From contig NZ_LITU01000053.1 of assembly GCF_001280595.1 (NCBI RefSeq), forward strand, positions 317,513 to 381,512: DNA of 64,000 nt, read 5' to 3'. The notes beneath the pieces are model-generated. The model did not search any database and was not told the origin of the DNA. It was given only the letters and a program-made list of their open reading frames with translations. Position 1 is the first letter of the stretch; every line of letters begins with the position of its first letter. The position numbers and the translations under genes are program-made. Below are positions 1 through 8,972 of the stretch, piece by piece. This DNA comes from Paenibacillus xylanivorans. Lineage in GTDB: Bacteria > Bacillota > Bacilli > Paenibacillales > Paenibacillaceae.

Positions 1-132
1 GCAAAAGCAAAAGTGAACGAAGAGATCAAAAAAGCGGAAAAAACCGAGAAAATGACGATTTCAGGCTTGATCGACAGCATGTTCGAACAAACGCCTAAGC
101 ACTTGGAAGAGCAAAAAGCTGATTTCCAATAA
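1..132 (+). CDS. pdhA: Pyruvate dehydrogenase E1 alpha subunit, C-terminal end (partial)
   Basis: The last 43 codons of a gene cut by the window edge. The reading frame is open from base 1 and ends in TAA; it encodes a charged tail (KKAEKTEKMTISGLIDSMFE) typical of the C-terminus of PdhA in Bacillales. PdhA binds thiamine diphosphate and, with PdhB, decarboxylates pyruvate. The assignment rests mainly on context: pdhB starts about 100 bp further on, followed by pdhC and pdhD, the standard order. Too little sequence is present to see catalytic motifs. Confidence 0.8.
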   Translation, partial: AKAKVNEEIKKAEKTEKMTISGLIDSMFEQTPKHLEEQKADFQ

Positions 133-237
133 GTTTTTTCCGATAAAGCATAAACATCCGGGACGGGTTCCGGTGTCCCGGTATACATGTATGAATTCAA
201 ATGTGAACTGTCAATGTTTAAGGAGGAAATGAAGCAA

Positions 238-1215
238 ATGGCACAAATGAACATGAAAGAAGCAATCCGTGATGCGCTTCGCGTTGAGTTGAAACGTGAT
301 CCTAACGTTCTGCTTTTCGGTGAAGACGTAGGTAATGTAGGCGGCGTTTTCCGTGTAACGGAAGGTCTGCAAAAAGAGTTTGGCGAAGAGCGTGTATTTG
401 ATACACCACTAGCTGAGTCCGCTATTGGCGGTTTGGCTGTAGGTTTGGGTGTTCAAGGTTTCCGTCCGGTTGCCGAGATCCAATTCGTTGGTTTTATCTT
501 CGAAGCCCTTGACCAAATGGTAGTTCAAGCAGCTCGTATGCGTTTCCGCTCCGGCGGTAAATACAATTCTCCAATCGTATTCCGTACACCATTCGGTGGC
601 GGTGTAAAAGCGGCAGAATTGCACACAGATTCACTCGAAGGTCTGCTCACGCAAACTCCGGGTATCAAAGTGGTAGTTCCTTCTAACCCTTACGATGCAA
701 AAGGTCTGATGATCGCTTCTATTCGCGACAACGACCCTGTATTCTTCATGGAGCACTTGAACTTGTACCATGCATTCCGTGCAGAAGTACCTGAAGAAGA
801 TTACACAGTTGAGCTGGGCAAAGCGAACGTTGTTCGTGAAGGTTCTGATGTAACTATCATTACTTACGGTATGATGGTTCACACTTCTGTGAAAGCAGCA
901 GATGAGCTCGAAAAACAAGGAATCAAAGTTGAAGTTATCGACCTTCGTACGGTTAGCCCGATCGATATCGATACTATCGTTGCTTCCATTAAGAAAACAA
1001 ACCGTGCAATTGTTGTACAGGAAGCTCAAAAGAGCGCAGGTGTTGCAGCTGAAGTCATTGCCCAAATCAATGAAAAAGCAATCCTGCACTTGGAAGCACC
1101 GGTTCTGCGTGTAGCTGGTCCGGATACTGTATATCCTTTTGCACAAATCGAAGATACATGGCTTCCTAACCCAGCACGTATCGTTGCTGCGGTTAATAAA
1201 GTCGTAAATTTCTAA
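238..1215 (+). CDS. pdhB: Pyruvate dehydrogenase E1 beta subunit
   Basis: A 325-residue protein forming the E1 heterotetramer with PdhA; it carries out decarboxylation of pyruvate and reductive acetylation of the lipoyl group on E2. The sequence has the transketolase-like features FGEDVG near the N-terminus and [18 protein letters not shown], and the C-terminal transketolase domain ending in [15 protein letters not shown]. The start is placed at the ATG giving [10 protein letters not shown], which matches Bacillus PdhB; an AGGAGG lies 11 bases upstream. An earlier in-frame ATG would add 17 residues without a better ribosome site. Part of the pdhABCD operon. Confidence 0.95.
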   Translation: MAQMNMKEAIRDALRVELKRDPNVLLFGEDVGNVGGVFRVTEGLQKEFGEERVFDTPLAESAIGGLAVGLGVQGFRPVAEIQFVGFIFEALDQMVVQAARMRFRSGGKYNSPIVFRTPFGGGVKAAELHTDSLEGLLTQTPGIKVVVPSNPYDAKGLMIASIRDNDPVFFMEHLNLYHAFRAEVPEEDYTVELGKANVVREGSDVTIITYGMMVHTSVKAADELEKQGIKVEVIDLRTVSPIDIDTIVASIKKTNRAIVVQEAQKSAGVAAEVIAQINEKAILHLEAPVLRVAGPDTVYPFAQIEDTWLPNPARIVAAVNKVVNF

Positions 1216-1261
1216 TTTAATCATCTGACATGCCGCAAGGCGCAGTATGGTGATCCACACC

Positions 1262-1275
1262 GCAGCGCAAGCTGC
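1262..1275 (+). other. Short hairpin with GCAA tetraloop in the pdhB-pdhC gap
   Basis: GCAGC-GCAA-GCTGC forms a five-base-pair stem capped by a GNRA tetraloop, in the 175-base gap between pdhB and pdhC. No T-run follows, so it is not a terminator. The gap also holds GGTG-ATCCA-CACC just upstream. Such hairpins in an operon gap could affect RNA processing or stability; this is inference only. Confidence 0.35.
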
Positions 1276-1390
1276 ACTGTAAACAGCCATTAGCCCCTTG
1301 AGTAACAGTTTATTGCACTAGCAGTAACGGTTGTTTCTTGGAGTTAAGGGTTGTTTTCAGGATTGAGACATAATCAAGGAGGTTTTTCAG

Positions 1391-2713
1391 TTGGCTAAAT
1401 TTGAATACAAATTCCCTGAACTGGGCGAAGGCCTTCACGAAGGCGAAATCATCAAGATGCACATCAAAGTCGGTGACAAAGTAACTGACGACGACATCAT
1501 CATGGAAGTACAGAATGACAAAGCGGTCGTTGAAGTACCTTGTCCGGTTAACGGAACAGTTACAGAAGTATTCGCTAAAGACGGTCAAGTTTGCCACGTT
1601 GGCGAAGTTGTTGCAATCATCGACGCTGAAGGCGAGCTTCCAGAGCAAGACGATGCTCCTGCAGGCGATCAAGGCGAGCAAGAAAAAGATGCAGCTCAGG
1701 GCGGAGCTGACACTAGCGGTTCTTCCGCAGCAGCTTCCAGCTCGGATGCAGCTAAAGAAGGCGGAAACAACAGCGTTCCGGCAGTACCTGCCAAAGACGT
1801 TCTGGCAACACCAAGCGTGCGTAAATTTGCTCGCGAACAAGGCGTAGACATCGCTCAAGTTAACGGTACTGGCAACAACGGTAAAGTTACCAAAGAAGAT
1901 GTTGAATCCTTCAAAAACGGTGGCGGTTCTTCCGCAGTGGCATCTTCCGAAGCTCCGGCTCAAGAGGAGAAAAAATCCGCAGCACCAGCAGCGGCTGCAG
2001 CTGATCAACGCCTTGAAGAAGAGCGCGTACCATTCAAAGGTATCCGTAAAGCGATCTCTAACGCAATGGTTAAATCGGCTTACACAGCACCTCACGTTAC
2101 TATCATGGACGAAGTGGACGTAACTGAACTGGTTGCTTTCCGTACTCGCATGAAACCAATTGCTGAGAAAAAAGGAACAAAAGTTACTTACCTGCCATTT
2201 ATCGTTAAAGCATTGGTTGCGGCTTCCCGCCAATTCCCTGCTCTGAACGCAATGATCGATGAAGAAGCTAACGAAATTGTTTACAAGAAATACTACAACA
2301 TCGGTATCGCTACAGATACAGACAACGGCTTGATCGTTCCTGTTATCAAAGATGCTGACCGTAAATCCATCTGGATGATCGCTGATTCCATTCGTGATCT
2401 GGCAGCTCGTGGTCGCGATGGCAAATTGAGCGCGAACGAAATGAGAGGAAGCACAATCTCCATCAGTAACATTGGTTCTGCTGGCGGTATGTTCTTCACT
2501 CCGATCATCAACTTCCCTGAAGTTGCAATTCTCGGAACTGGACGCATCAGCGAAAAAGCCGTTATCAAAAATGGCGAAGTTGTTGCAGCACCTGTAATGG
2601 CTCTTTCCCTGAGCTTCGACCACCGTATCATCGATGGCGCAACAGCACAAAACTTTATGAACTACATTAAACAGCTGCTCGCTAACCCTGAGCTGCTTGT
2701 TATGGAGGTGTAA
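1391..2713 (+). CDS. pdhC: Dihydrolipoamide acetyltransferase (E2 of pyruvate dehydrogenase)
   Basis: A 440-residue E2 core protein that passes the acetyl group from E1 to coenzyme A. Domains in order: lipoyl domain (about 1-77) with the lipoylated lysine in VQNDKAVVE (K44); an Ala/Ser/Glu-rich linker; peripheral-subunit-binding domain (about 137-175, [18 protein letters not shown]); a second linker; and the CoA acyltransferase domain with the catalytic [10 protein letters not shown] near residue 410. It starts with TTG after an AAGGAGG at 9 bases spacing. Only one lipoyl domain is present. It lies three bases before pdhD, implying translational coupling. Confidence 0.96.
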   Translation: MAKFEYKFPELGEGLHEGEIIKMHIKVGDKVTDDDIIMEVQNDKAVVEVPCPVNGTVTEVFAKDGQVCHVGEVVAIIDAEGELPEQDDAPAGDQGEQEKDAAQGGADTSGSSAAASSSDAAKEGGNNSVPAVPAKDVLATPSVRKFAREQGVDIAQVNGTGNNGKVTKEDVESFKNGGGSSAVASSEAPAQEEKKSAAPAAAAADQRLEEERVPFKGIRKAISNAMVKSAYTAPHVTIMDEVDVTELVAFRTRMKPIAEKKGTKVTYLPFIVKALVAASRQFPALNAMIDEEANEIVYKKYYNIGIATDTDNGLIVPVIKDADRKSIWMIADSIRDLAARGRDGKLSANEMRGSTISISNIGSAGGMFFTPIINFPEVAILGTGRISEKAVIKNGEVVAAPVMALSLSFDHRIIDGATAQNFMNYIKQLLANPELLVMEV

Positions 2714-2716
2714 GAT

Positions 2717-4132
2717 ATGGTAGTAGGCGACGCTTCTCTCAATATCGATACATTAGTAATTGGTGCGGGTCCTGGTGGCTATGTAGCTGCCATCCGTGCT
2801 GCTCAACTGGGCCAAAGCGTATTAATCGTAGACAAATCCGAACTGGGCGGCGTTTGTTTGAACCGCGGATGTATTCCATCCAAAGCTCTGATCTCTGCTG
2901 CACACCAATATGAGTCTGCACTTCACGGTGAAGCATTTGGTATCTCTGCTGAGAACGTAAAAGTGGACTTCAGCAAAACTCAAGAATTCAAAAACGGTGT
3001 TGTTAAGAAAATGACTGGCGGCGTAGCTGGTTTGCTCAAAGGCAACAAAGTTGAAGTTTTCAACGGCGAGTGCATGTTCATCAACGAAAACGAAGCTCGT
3101 GTATTTAACGATCATGAGTCTCCGCGTTACAAATTCAAAAATGCAATCATTGCAACAGGTTCCCGTCCAATCGAACTGAAACCTTTCCCGTTTGGCGGAC
3201 GCATTCTGTCTTCAACAGAAGCTCTGAACTTGCCTGAAGTTCCAAAAAGCATGATCGTTATCGGTGGTGGTTATATCGGTGCTGAGCTTGGTCAAATGTA
3301 CTCCAAATTCGGTGCAAAAGTAACAATCATCGAAGGTCTGGATACAGTACTGCCAGGTTTCGATAAAGACATGACTAGCCTCGTAGCTAAAAACATGAAG
3401 AAAACAGGCATTGAAATCGTAACGGGTGCAAAAGCTGAAAGTGCTGAGCAAACGGATAAAGATGTAACTGTTAAATATTCCGTAAATGGTGAGTCCAAAG
3501 AAGTAACTGCAGATTACTTGCTCGTTACTGTTGGACGTCGTCCAAATACGGACGGAGAGCTTGGTCTTGACCTGATTGGCGTAGACGTTGACGAGCGTGG
3601 ATTCGTTAAAGTTGACCACCAAGGCCGTACTAGCATTCCTCACATCTTTGCAATCGGTGATATCGTATCCGGTCTGGCACTTGCCCACAAAGCTTCTTAT
3701 GAAGGTAAAGTGGCTGCTGAAGCGATCGCAGGACAACCATCTGTAGTTGACTACAAATGTATGCCGGCAGTTGTGTTCACAGATCCTGAGTGCTCCAGCG
3801 TAGGTTACACTGAGAAAGAAGCTAAAGAAAAAGGCTACAAAGTAAAAGCTGGCAAATTCCCTTATGCGGGTAATGGCCGTGCTGTATCTTTGAACCACGC
3901 TGAAGGCTTCGTGAAAATCGTTGCTGACGAAGAAAGCGGCCTCGTGTTGGGTTGCCAAATCGTAGGTCTGGAAGCTTCCAACCTGATTGCTGAGCTTGGT
4001 CTTGCAATTGAAATGGGTGCTACTCTGGAAGATTTGGCGCTGACTATTCACGCTCACCCTACTTTGGGCGAAATCGTGATGGAAGCTGCGGAACTGGTTA
4101 TGGGTCACCCGATCCACATCATTTCCCGCTAA
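2717..4132 (+). CDS. pdhD: Dihydrolipoamide dehydrogenase (E3)
   Basis: A 471-residue flavoprotein that reoxidises dihydrolipoamide with NAD+, serving pyruvate dehydrogenase and possibly other 2-oxoacid dehydrogenases. The FAD site GAGPGG is at residues 17-22 and the redox disulfide [15 protein letters not shown] gives C47 and C52. A second nucleotide site ([10 protein letters not shown]) binds NAD, and the C-terminal HAHPTLGE holds the catalytic His/Glu pair. The gene is last in the operon and is followed by a terminator. A GGAGGTG overlapping the end of pdhC provides the ribosome site. Confidence 0.96.
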   Translation: MVVGDASLNIDTLVIGAGPGGYVAAIRAAQLGQSVLIVDKSELGGVCLNRGCIPSKALISAAHQYESALHGEAFGISAENVKVDFSKTQEFKNGVVKKMTGGVAGLLKGNKVEVFNGECMFINENEARVFNDHESPRYKFKNAIIATGSRPIELKPFPFGGRILSSTEALNLPEVPKSMIVIGGGYIGAELGQMYSKFGAKVTIIEGLDTVLPGFDKDMTSLVAKNMKKTGIEIVTGAKAESAEQTDKDVTVKYSVNGESKEVTADYLLVTVGRRPNTDGELGLDLIGVDVDERGFVKVDHQGRTSIPHIFAIGDIVSGLALAHKASYEGKVAAEAIAGQPSVVDYKCMPAVVFTDPECSSVGYTEKEAKEKGYKVKAGKFPYAGNGRAVSLNHAEGFVKIVADEESGLVLGCQIVGLEASNLIAELGLAIEMGATLEDLALTIHAHPTLGEIVMEAAELVMGHPIHIISR

Positions 4133-4177
4133 TATCGTCTAAGCTACGGATTCGTCCGGCATTATACGTAAATCAAG

Positions 4178-4218
4178 AAGGGATGGATAACGTGTTACAG
4201 CGTTGTCTGTCCCTTTTT
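4178..4218 (+). terminator. Terminator of the pdh operon
   Basis: Imperfect stem AAGGGATGGATAACG / CGTTGTCTGTCCCTT with several G-U type mismatches, an eight-base loop and a run of seven T after the stem, 45 bases past the pdhD stop. Confidence 0.75.
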
Positions 4219-4328
4219 TTATGTGAAAGCTTAAACTTAGAGTTTGTTAAGACTTAAAATAATGACATAACAGTAGGGCTTAATTAATTGCTTAGTCAAT
4301 TAAGAATCATGCAATCTGAATCTCAATG

Positions 4329-4441
4329 TGGTACACTGTAACAACGAATATGACAGCATCGACCTTAGCTCTGTGCTGTTTTTAATAAGGCAAATTGGAG
4401 CAAACACACCTCTGTGAATGTTCTTGTTTGTTTTTATTGCC
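4329..4441 (+). promoter_or_regulatory. Candidate extended -10 and structured leader before thyA
   Basis: The 339-base gap before thyA holds TGgTACACT (4329-4337), an extended -10-like motif without a clear -35. Downstream are two hairpin-plus-T-run arrangements: ACAGCA/TGCTGT at 4353-4379 followed by TTTTT, and CAAACA/TGTTTG at about 4403-4432 followed by TTTTT, the latter enclosed by GGCAA/TTGCC. They resemble weak terminators and may form an attenuating leader. No known riboswitch class was recognised. The rest of the gap is AT-rich with nothing else visible. Confidence 0.35.
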
Positions 4442-4471
4442 ATGAAATAAGAAGTGCGAGGGGAATATAAT

Positions 4472-5266
4472 TTGAAAAACTATCTTGATTTATTACAGGA
4501 TATTCTGAATACAGGCGTGCATAAGGGAGATCGCACCGGAACTGGAACCCAATCCGTATTTGGCAGACAGCTTCGTTATGACCTATCCGAAGGGTTCCCA
4601 CTGGTAACAACCAAGCGAATCCATCTGAAATCAGTCATTCATGAGTTGTTGTGGTTTTTGAGCGGGGATACGAATATATCCTACCTGAAGGAAAACGGCG
4701 TGAAAATCTGGGATGATTGGGCTGACGAAAATGGTGATTTGGGTCCGGTATATGGATCACAATGGCGCACTTGGGAAGCACCCAACGGGGAGAAGATTGA
4801 TCAGATTGCTGCCGTTATTGATTCGATCAAAAATAATCCAGATTCGCGGCGTCACCTCGTTAGCGCCTGGAATGTGGCAGAGATTAACAATATGAAATTG
4901 CCTCCTTGTCATTTCGCGTTTCAGTTTTACGTGGCGGAGGGTAAACTATCGTGTATGCTTACAATGCGTTCCGTGGATACGTTCCTCGGGTTGCCATTTA
5001 ACATTGCCAGCTATGCATTATTGACACATATGATTGCCCAGCAGTGTGATCTTGAAGTGGGAGAGTTCATCTGGTCTGGTGGGGATGTACACATCTACTC
5101 AAACCATGTGGAACAAGTGAAAACCCAGTTGAAGCGTGAGCCATATGCGTTGCCTAAGTTGGTAATCAAGCGTAAGCCGAATTCCATTTTCGATTATACG
5201 TTTGAAGATTTTGAGTTTGAGAACTATCAGCATCATCCGGGTATTAAAGCCCCGATTGCAGTATAA
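4472..5266 (+). CDS. thyA: Thymidylate synthase
   Basis: A 264-residue enzyme, exactly the length of E. coli ThyA, converting dUMP to dTMP with methylenetetrahydrofolate as methyl donor and reductant. The nucleophile is C146 in [10 protein letters not shown], with the arginine pair in [10 protein letters not shown] and the folate-side motif [13 protein letters not shown]. The start is a TTG giving [10 protein letters not shown], preceded by GAGGGG at 7 bases; a GTG 18 bases earlier is in frame but poorly placed. It precedes a dihydrofolate reductase gene, which recycles the dihydrofolate product. Confidence 0.96.
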   Translation: MKNYLDLLQDILNTGVHKGDRTGTGTQSVFGRQLRYDLSEGFPLVTTKRIHLKSVIHELLWFLSGDTNISYLKENGVKIWDDWADENGDLGPVYGSQWRTWEAPNGEKIDQIAAVIDSIKNNPDSRRHLVSAWNVAEINNMKLPPCHFAFQFYVAEGKLSCMLTMRSVDTFLGLPFNIASYALLTHMIAQQCDLEVGEFIWSGGDVHIYSNHVEQVKTQLKREPYALPKLVIKRKPNSIFDYTFEDFEFENYQHHPGIKAPIAV

Positions 5267-5272
5267 GTGCGT

Positions 5273-5439
5273 GTTCAAATAGTCTGTTTTTCAGTATCGA
5301 GAAGATGGAATGAAGCTAGAAATGGAGTAGCGGAGCGTAGAGAAAACTACGTGAGCAACGGACATTTCGGCTGAATTTCATATTCGATGTTGATGATGCC
5401 GATAGGCATGATTCGTAATCAAAAGTGGACTTTTTGAAC
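5273..5439 (+). repeat. 167-bp palindromic intergenic repeat with terminal inverted repeats
   Basis: Bounded by GTTCAAATAGTC and, in inverse orientation, GACTTTTTGAAC (one mismatch in 12). The interior folds as a long imperfect hairpin: GAAGATGGAATGAAGC opposite GCTGAATTTCATATTC, GAAATG opposite CATTTC, and CGTAG-AGAAAA-CTACG at the tip. No open reading frame is present. It fills nearly the whole thyA-dfrA gap. From memory, similar elements recur between Paenibacillus genes, but only this copy was noticed here. It could be a MITE-like or REP-like element. Confidence 0.65.
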
Positions 5440-5472
5440 AACCTCTAAACAGATTGAAGGAGTGTGTAATCT

Positions 5473-5961
5473 TTGAGCATTGAACTGGTATGGGCGATGG
5501 GCGAGAACAGCGTCATTGGATTGAATAATTCCATTCCGTGGCGTTTGCCTAAAGATATGGCCTTTTTCAAGCAACGTACGTTAAACAAAACGATTATTAT
5601 GGGACGCAATACGTGGGAATCCTTTGGGGCCAAGCCACTTCCGCAACGTCGGAATATTGTAGTAACCAGAGATCTGAACTACAAAGCAAATCAGGCTGAA
5701 GTGGTACATACGATTGAAGAGGGGCTGGAAGTGACAAAAGGTGAAGAGCTTTGCGTCATTGGCGGTTCCCAGGTCTATCGTGAGTTTTTGCCGCTCGCAG
5801 ATCGTCTGGTGGTGACCAAAATCCATGAGGATTTTGAGGGGGATACCTTTTTCCCGGAAGTGGATTGGTCTGAATGGGAGCTAAAGGAACAGATTGAAGG
5901 CGAGCAAGATGAAAAAAATGTTTATGCGTATACGTTTGAGTTCTATGAACGAAAACGGTAA
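5473..5961 (+). CDS. dfrA: Dihydrofolate reductase
   Basis: A 162-residue NADPH-dependent enzyme reducing dihydrofolate to tetrahydrofolate, the partner of thymidylate synthase. Visible hallmarks are IGLNNSIPWRLPKDM with W23 and the active-site acid D28, the TIIMGRNTWESFG cofactor segment, and VIGGSQVYREFLP in the second half. Start is TTG with GAAGGAG about ten bases upstream. Nothing marks it as a plasmid-type resistant enzyme; it appears to be the chromosomal housekeeping copy. A strong terminator follows. Confidence 0.95.
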   Translation: MSIELVWAMGENSVIGLNNSIPWRLPKDMAFFKQRTLNKTIIMGRNTWESFGAKPLPQRRNIVVTRDLNYKANQAEVVHTIEEGLEVTKGEELCVIGGSQVYREFLPLADRLVVTKIHEDFEGDTFFPEVDWSEWELKEQIEGEQDEKNVYAYTFEFYERKR

Positions 5962-6017
5962 AAGGGACATAAGATGAAGTAGAAGAGCCCAAACATACGT
6001 TATAAACGAAATATACG

Positions 6018-6060
6018 GGGCGCTGATTTACGAAATATTCGTGAACAGCGTCTTTTCTTT
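6018..6060 (+). terminator. Terminator after dihydrofolate reductase
   Basis: Stem GCGCTGATTTACGAA / TTCGTGAACAGCGT with a three-base loop, followed by CTTTTCTTTT. Both the outer GCGCTG/CAGCGT and inner TTTACGAA/TTCGTGAA arms pair. Confidence 0.85.
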
Positions 6061-6369
6061 TACAAATAAAATGAAATATATTCGAAATGACATCTTAATA
6101 ACACAAATATGACATTAAAATTACGAAAAAAATGAATGTAATACATAACAATAATCACGATGTGGTAAAAAAGTATAAAAGTTATAGGAATTCACCGTTG
6201 TAAAGCCCTAAAATGGGATGAGATTTGGAACTGGTCGCGTAAAACAGAAAAAAATTGTTGTTTTCAATGACAAATTACCTTACATTCAAATGACGTTTTG
6301 ACGGTTTCTCCGTTAATTAAACGCCTAATTTTGTGTATCCATACCTGATAAATAACCAATTTAAGGGTA

Positions 6370-6399
6370 TTGACCATGGGTGGACTTGGACGATATGAT
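6370..6399 (+). promoter_or_regulatory. Sigma-A-type promoter candidate for gltD
   Basis: TTGACC, 18-base spacer, TATGAT. It lies about 190 bases before the glutamate synthase gene in a 627-base, very AT-rich gap. The gap upstream (6061-6369) holds no gene that I can see. Confidence 0.55.
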
Positions 6400-6471
6400 G
6401 TATAAAATACAAATAATTATGCGGATAATCCATTTAATATTCAGCAAACAAAGTGCTACTATTATTGAAAT

Positions 6472-6485
6472 ATCTTCGAGAAGAT
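6472..6485 (+). promoter_or_regulatory. Inverted repeat in the gltD upstream region
   Basis: ATCTTC-GA-GAAGAT, perfect six-base arms, downstream of the candidate promoter and 100 bases before the start codon. It could be an operator or an RNA hairpin. No regulator can be assigned; it is not a clear GlnR/TnrA site. Confidence 0.3.
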
Positions 6486-6588
6486 TTTGTGATACAATAT
6501 ACAAAAAACTCAAACATGAGTAATCCATTTCATATAGAACCATGCAGATGAAGGGATTAAGACAAGAACGGATGGGGGAAAACGTAAG

Positions 6589-8076
6589 ATGTCTACACCT
6601 ACTGGATTTATGGAATACAAACGGCAGCTACCTACGGACCGCCAACCAGCGGAGCGGGTCAAGGATTGGGAAGAGTTTCATAAACATATGGCTGAAGAAG
6701 AGCTCAGAACACAAGGTGCACGATGCATGGATTGTGGTACCCCGTATTGCCATACAGGTATAGATATGACTGGCGGAACGTCGGGCTGCCCTGTGCACAA
6801 CTTGATTCCAGAATGGAATAATCTGGTGTATCGTGGTTTGTGGAGAGAAGCGCTTGATCGTCTGCATAAAACGAATAATTTCCCTGAGTTTACAGGTCGT
6901 GTCTGTCCTGCTCCTTGTGAAGGATCATGTACAGTGGGGCTTATCGGTGAACCTGTAACCATCAAAACGATTGAAGAAGCGATAATTGAAAAGGGTTTTG
7001 AAGAAGGATGGGTTGTTCCCCAACCTCCGGAGAAACGTACGGGTAAACGTGTAGCGGTCGTAGGTTCAGGTCCTGCGGGACTGGCTACGGCAGCTCAGTT
7101 GAATAAAGCAGGTCATACGGTAACGGTATACGAGCGCTCCGATCGTGTCGGAGGTTTGTTGATGTATGGAATTCCTACGATGAAATTGGACAAAAACGTA
7201 GTTCAGCGTCGTGTTGATTTGCTTGAAGCAGAAGGCATTCAATTTGTAACCAATACGGAGATCGGCAAAGATATTGCTGCGCAGCAACTGGTGGATGATT
7301 ATGATGCTGTTGTCCTGTGCGGTGGTGCAACCAAACCACGTGAATTCAACATTGAAGGCAGTGATCTGAAAGGCGTGCACTACGCCATGGATTTCCTGAA
7401 TGGCAGCATCAAAAGTTATCTGGACTCCAATCTGGAGGATGGTAACTACCTGTCAGCACAGGACAAGGATGTTATCGTAATCGGTGGTGGGGATACAGGT
7501 TCCGACTGTGTAGCTACATCGCTTCGTCACGGTTGTCGGAGCATCACACAATTTGGTACACATACTCAAGCTCCTATGGAACGTGATCGCATTAACAATC
7601 CTTGGCCTCAATTCCCGAACGTATACACTCTTGATTATGCACAAGAAGAAGCGAAAGCGCTGTTCGGTGACGATCCGCGTGAGTTCTCCATCATGACGAC
7701 AAAATTTGTGGGTGATGATGAGGGTAATCTCAAAGAACTTCACACCGTTCAAATCGAGCGTATTGTAGATGAGACGGGACGTAAAATCTATCAGCCGATT
7801 CCGGGTACAGAGCGCGTGTTCCCAGCCCAAATGGCAATGATTGCTATCGGATTTGACGGACCGGAACAGACTCTGGTTGAGCAACTTGGACTTGCAACAG
7901 ATCGTCGTACCAACGTTAAGGCACGTTACGGCAAATACAATACCAATGTGGATAAAGTATTTGCAGCAGGTGACATGCGTCGTGGTCAAAGTCTGGTTGT
8001 ATGGGCAATTAATGAAGGCCGTGAAGCTGCCCGTGAAGTGGACAAATACTTGATGGGTGCTACAGTTCTTGTATAA
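6589..8076 (+). CDS. gltD: Glutamate synthase (NADPH) small subunit
   Basis: A 495-residue iron-sulfur flavoprotein that passes electrons from NADPH to the large GOGAT subunit. The N-terminal domain has the cysteine clusters CMDCGTPYC, SGCPVHNLIPEWN and CPAPCEGSC; then an FAD site VAVVGSGPAGLATA and a second nucleotide site VIVIGGGDTGSDC. Length matches the family. It starts at ATG after GATGGGGG. The large subunit gene is not adjacent, so the partner must lie elsewhere; the gene appears monocistronic, with its own promoter region and terminator. In Bacillus the same subunit is called GltB. Confidence 0.92.
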   Translation: MSTPTGFMEYKRQLPTDRQPAERVKDWEEFHKHMAEEELRTQGARCMDCGTPYCHTGIDMTGGTSGCPVHNLIPEWNNLVYRGLWREALDRLHKTNNFPEFTGRVCPAPCEGSCTVGLIGEPVTIKTIEEAIIEKGFEEGWVVPQPPEKRTGKRVAVVGSGPAGLATAAQLNKAGHTVTVYERSDRVGGLLMYGIPTMKLDKNVVQRRVDLLEAEGIQFVTNTEIGKDIAAQQLVDDYDAVVLCGGATKPREFNIEGSDLKGVHYAMDFLNGSIKSYLDSNLEDGNYLSAQDKDVIVIGGGDTGSDCVATSLRHGCRSITQFGTHTQAPMERDRINNPWPQFPNVYTLDYAQEEAKALFGDDPREFSIMTTKFVGDDEGNLKELHTVQIERIVDETGRKIYQPIPGTERVFPAQMAMIAIGFDGPEQTLVEQLGLATDRRTNVKARYGKYNTNVDKVFAAGDMRRGQSLVVWAINEGREAAREVDKYLMGATVLV

Positions 8077-8143
8077 CGAGTTGATAAGTCGCAAATGAAT
8101 ATGAATCTGCAATATATAAATAAATTATAAATTAGATAAAGTG

Positions 8144-8175
8144 AAAACCCTCGCAGTATGTGGGGGTTTTTGTTA
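8144..8175 (+). terminator. Terminator after gltD
   Basis: AAAACCCTC - GCAGTATGT - GGGGGTTTTT stem-loop ending in a T-run interrupted by one G. Confidence 0.8.
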
Positions 8176-8269
8176 TTTTTATGAGATCCAGAAACGGATC
8201 ATTTACATTTATTTTAGGCAAGTGTGCGGTATAGCATTGCTTTTTAGCCCATAAAGATTTATTATTATA

Positions 8270-8284
8270 TTATAATGATTATAA
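8270..8284 (+). promoter_or_regulatory. PerR-box-like operator overlapping a -10 element upstream of fur
   Basis: TTATAATGATTATAA is a perfect 7-1-7 inverted repeat and is identical to the Per-box consensus known from Bacillus subtilis (TTATAATNATTATAA). It contains a TATAAT that may be the -10 of fur. A Fur box (TGATAATNATTATCA) would differ at two symmetric positions. Confidence 0.7.
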
Positions 8285-8355
8285 ATAAGAAACGTAATGA
8301 CACTCAATAAAAACTACACGAATTGTGAAATTATAATATCCGGAGGTGCAACCTT

Positions 8356-8847
8356 ATGGCAAGTAACCGGGGCAAATGTATTTCAGAACAGATTGATGAC
8401 ATTAAAAAACAGTTGGTTGCAAAAGGTTATAAGCTGACACAGCAACGAGAAGTTACGGTACGTGTATTACTTGAACATGAAAAGGATCATTTTAGCGCAG
8501 AGGAAGTATTTCTACTGGTCAAGGAACAATTTCCCGAAATTGGCTTGGCTACGGTATATCGTACACTTGAACTGCTTAGTGACCTTCAGGTCGTAGAAAA
8601 GATTAACTTTGGTGACGGTGCTGCACGCTTCGATCTGAGAAGTACGGATGGCTCACATCACCATCATCATTTGATTTGCACAGAATGCGGCACCGTGGAA
8701 GAGATTATGGAGGATGGCTTGCTTCGTCTGGAACAACAAATCGAGCGTCAATACGGCTTTGCCGTTACAGACCATCGGCTTGATTTTCAGGGCGTATGTA
8801 AAGAGTGCAGAGCGAAGCAAGCTCTGAATGAACAAGCAGCAGGGTAA
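8356..8847 (+). CDS. fur: Ferric uptake regulator, Fur
   Basis: A 163-residue iron-responsive repressor. The winged-helix part contains LTQQREVTVRVLLEHEKDHFSAEEV and EIGLATVYRTLELLSDLQVV; the C-terminal half has HHHHHLICTECG and VCKECRAK, giving regulatory metal ligands and the two CxxC structural zinc pairs. The HHHH-LIC-ECG form fits Fur rather than PerR, where this segment reads like HYHAICENCG. RBS GGAGGTG is about nine bases before ATG. The Per-box upstream suggests peroxide control of fur, as in B. subtilis. Confidence 0.9.
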   Translation: MASNRGKCISEQIDDIKKQLVAKGYKLTQQREVTVRVLLEHEKDHFSAEEVFLLVKEQFPEIGLATVYRTLELLSDLQVVEKINFGDGAARFDLRSTDGSHHHHHLICTECGTVEEIMEDGLLRLEQQIERQYGFAVTDHRLDFQGVCKECRAKQALNEQAAG

Positions 8848-8903
8848 ATCCAACGGGGAGGATGCTCCCGCAACCAAAATCTGATATAATAAGTTTCAGA
8901 AGC

Positions 8904-8936
8904 AAGGGGCTTCCGTGGGCGGAAGGCCCCTTTTTG
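8904..8936 (+). terminator. Terminator after fur
   Basis: AAGGGGC-TTCC / GGAA-GGCCCCTT stem followed by TTTTT, between fur and topB. Confidence 0.85.
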
Positions 8937-8972
8937 CCGTCATGCGGACGGTGAAGGAGGAGAGATGGACGG

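Noticed and set aside
1310..2650. Long open frame on the minus strand opposite pdhC
   Set aside because: It mirrors a highly expressed, codon-biased gene, is rich in Cys and Phe, and has no recognisable domain or ribosome site; a shadow frame.
3212..4117. Long open frame on the minus strand opposite pdhD
   Set aside because: Same reasons: antisense to a clear gene, odd composition, no motif.
6489..6504. TnrA/GlnR-like site before gltD
   Set aside because: TGTGATACAATATACA has the wrong spacing and a mismatch in the second half.
8356..8847. PerR as identity of the Fur-family gene, suggested by the Per box
   Set aside because: The metal-binding segment HHHHHLICTECG is of Fur type; PerR reads differently there.
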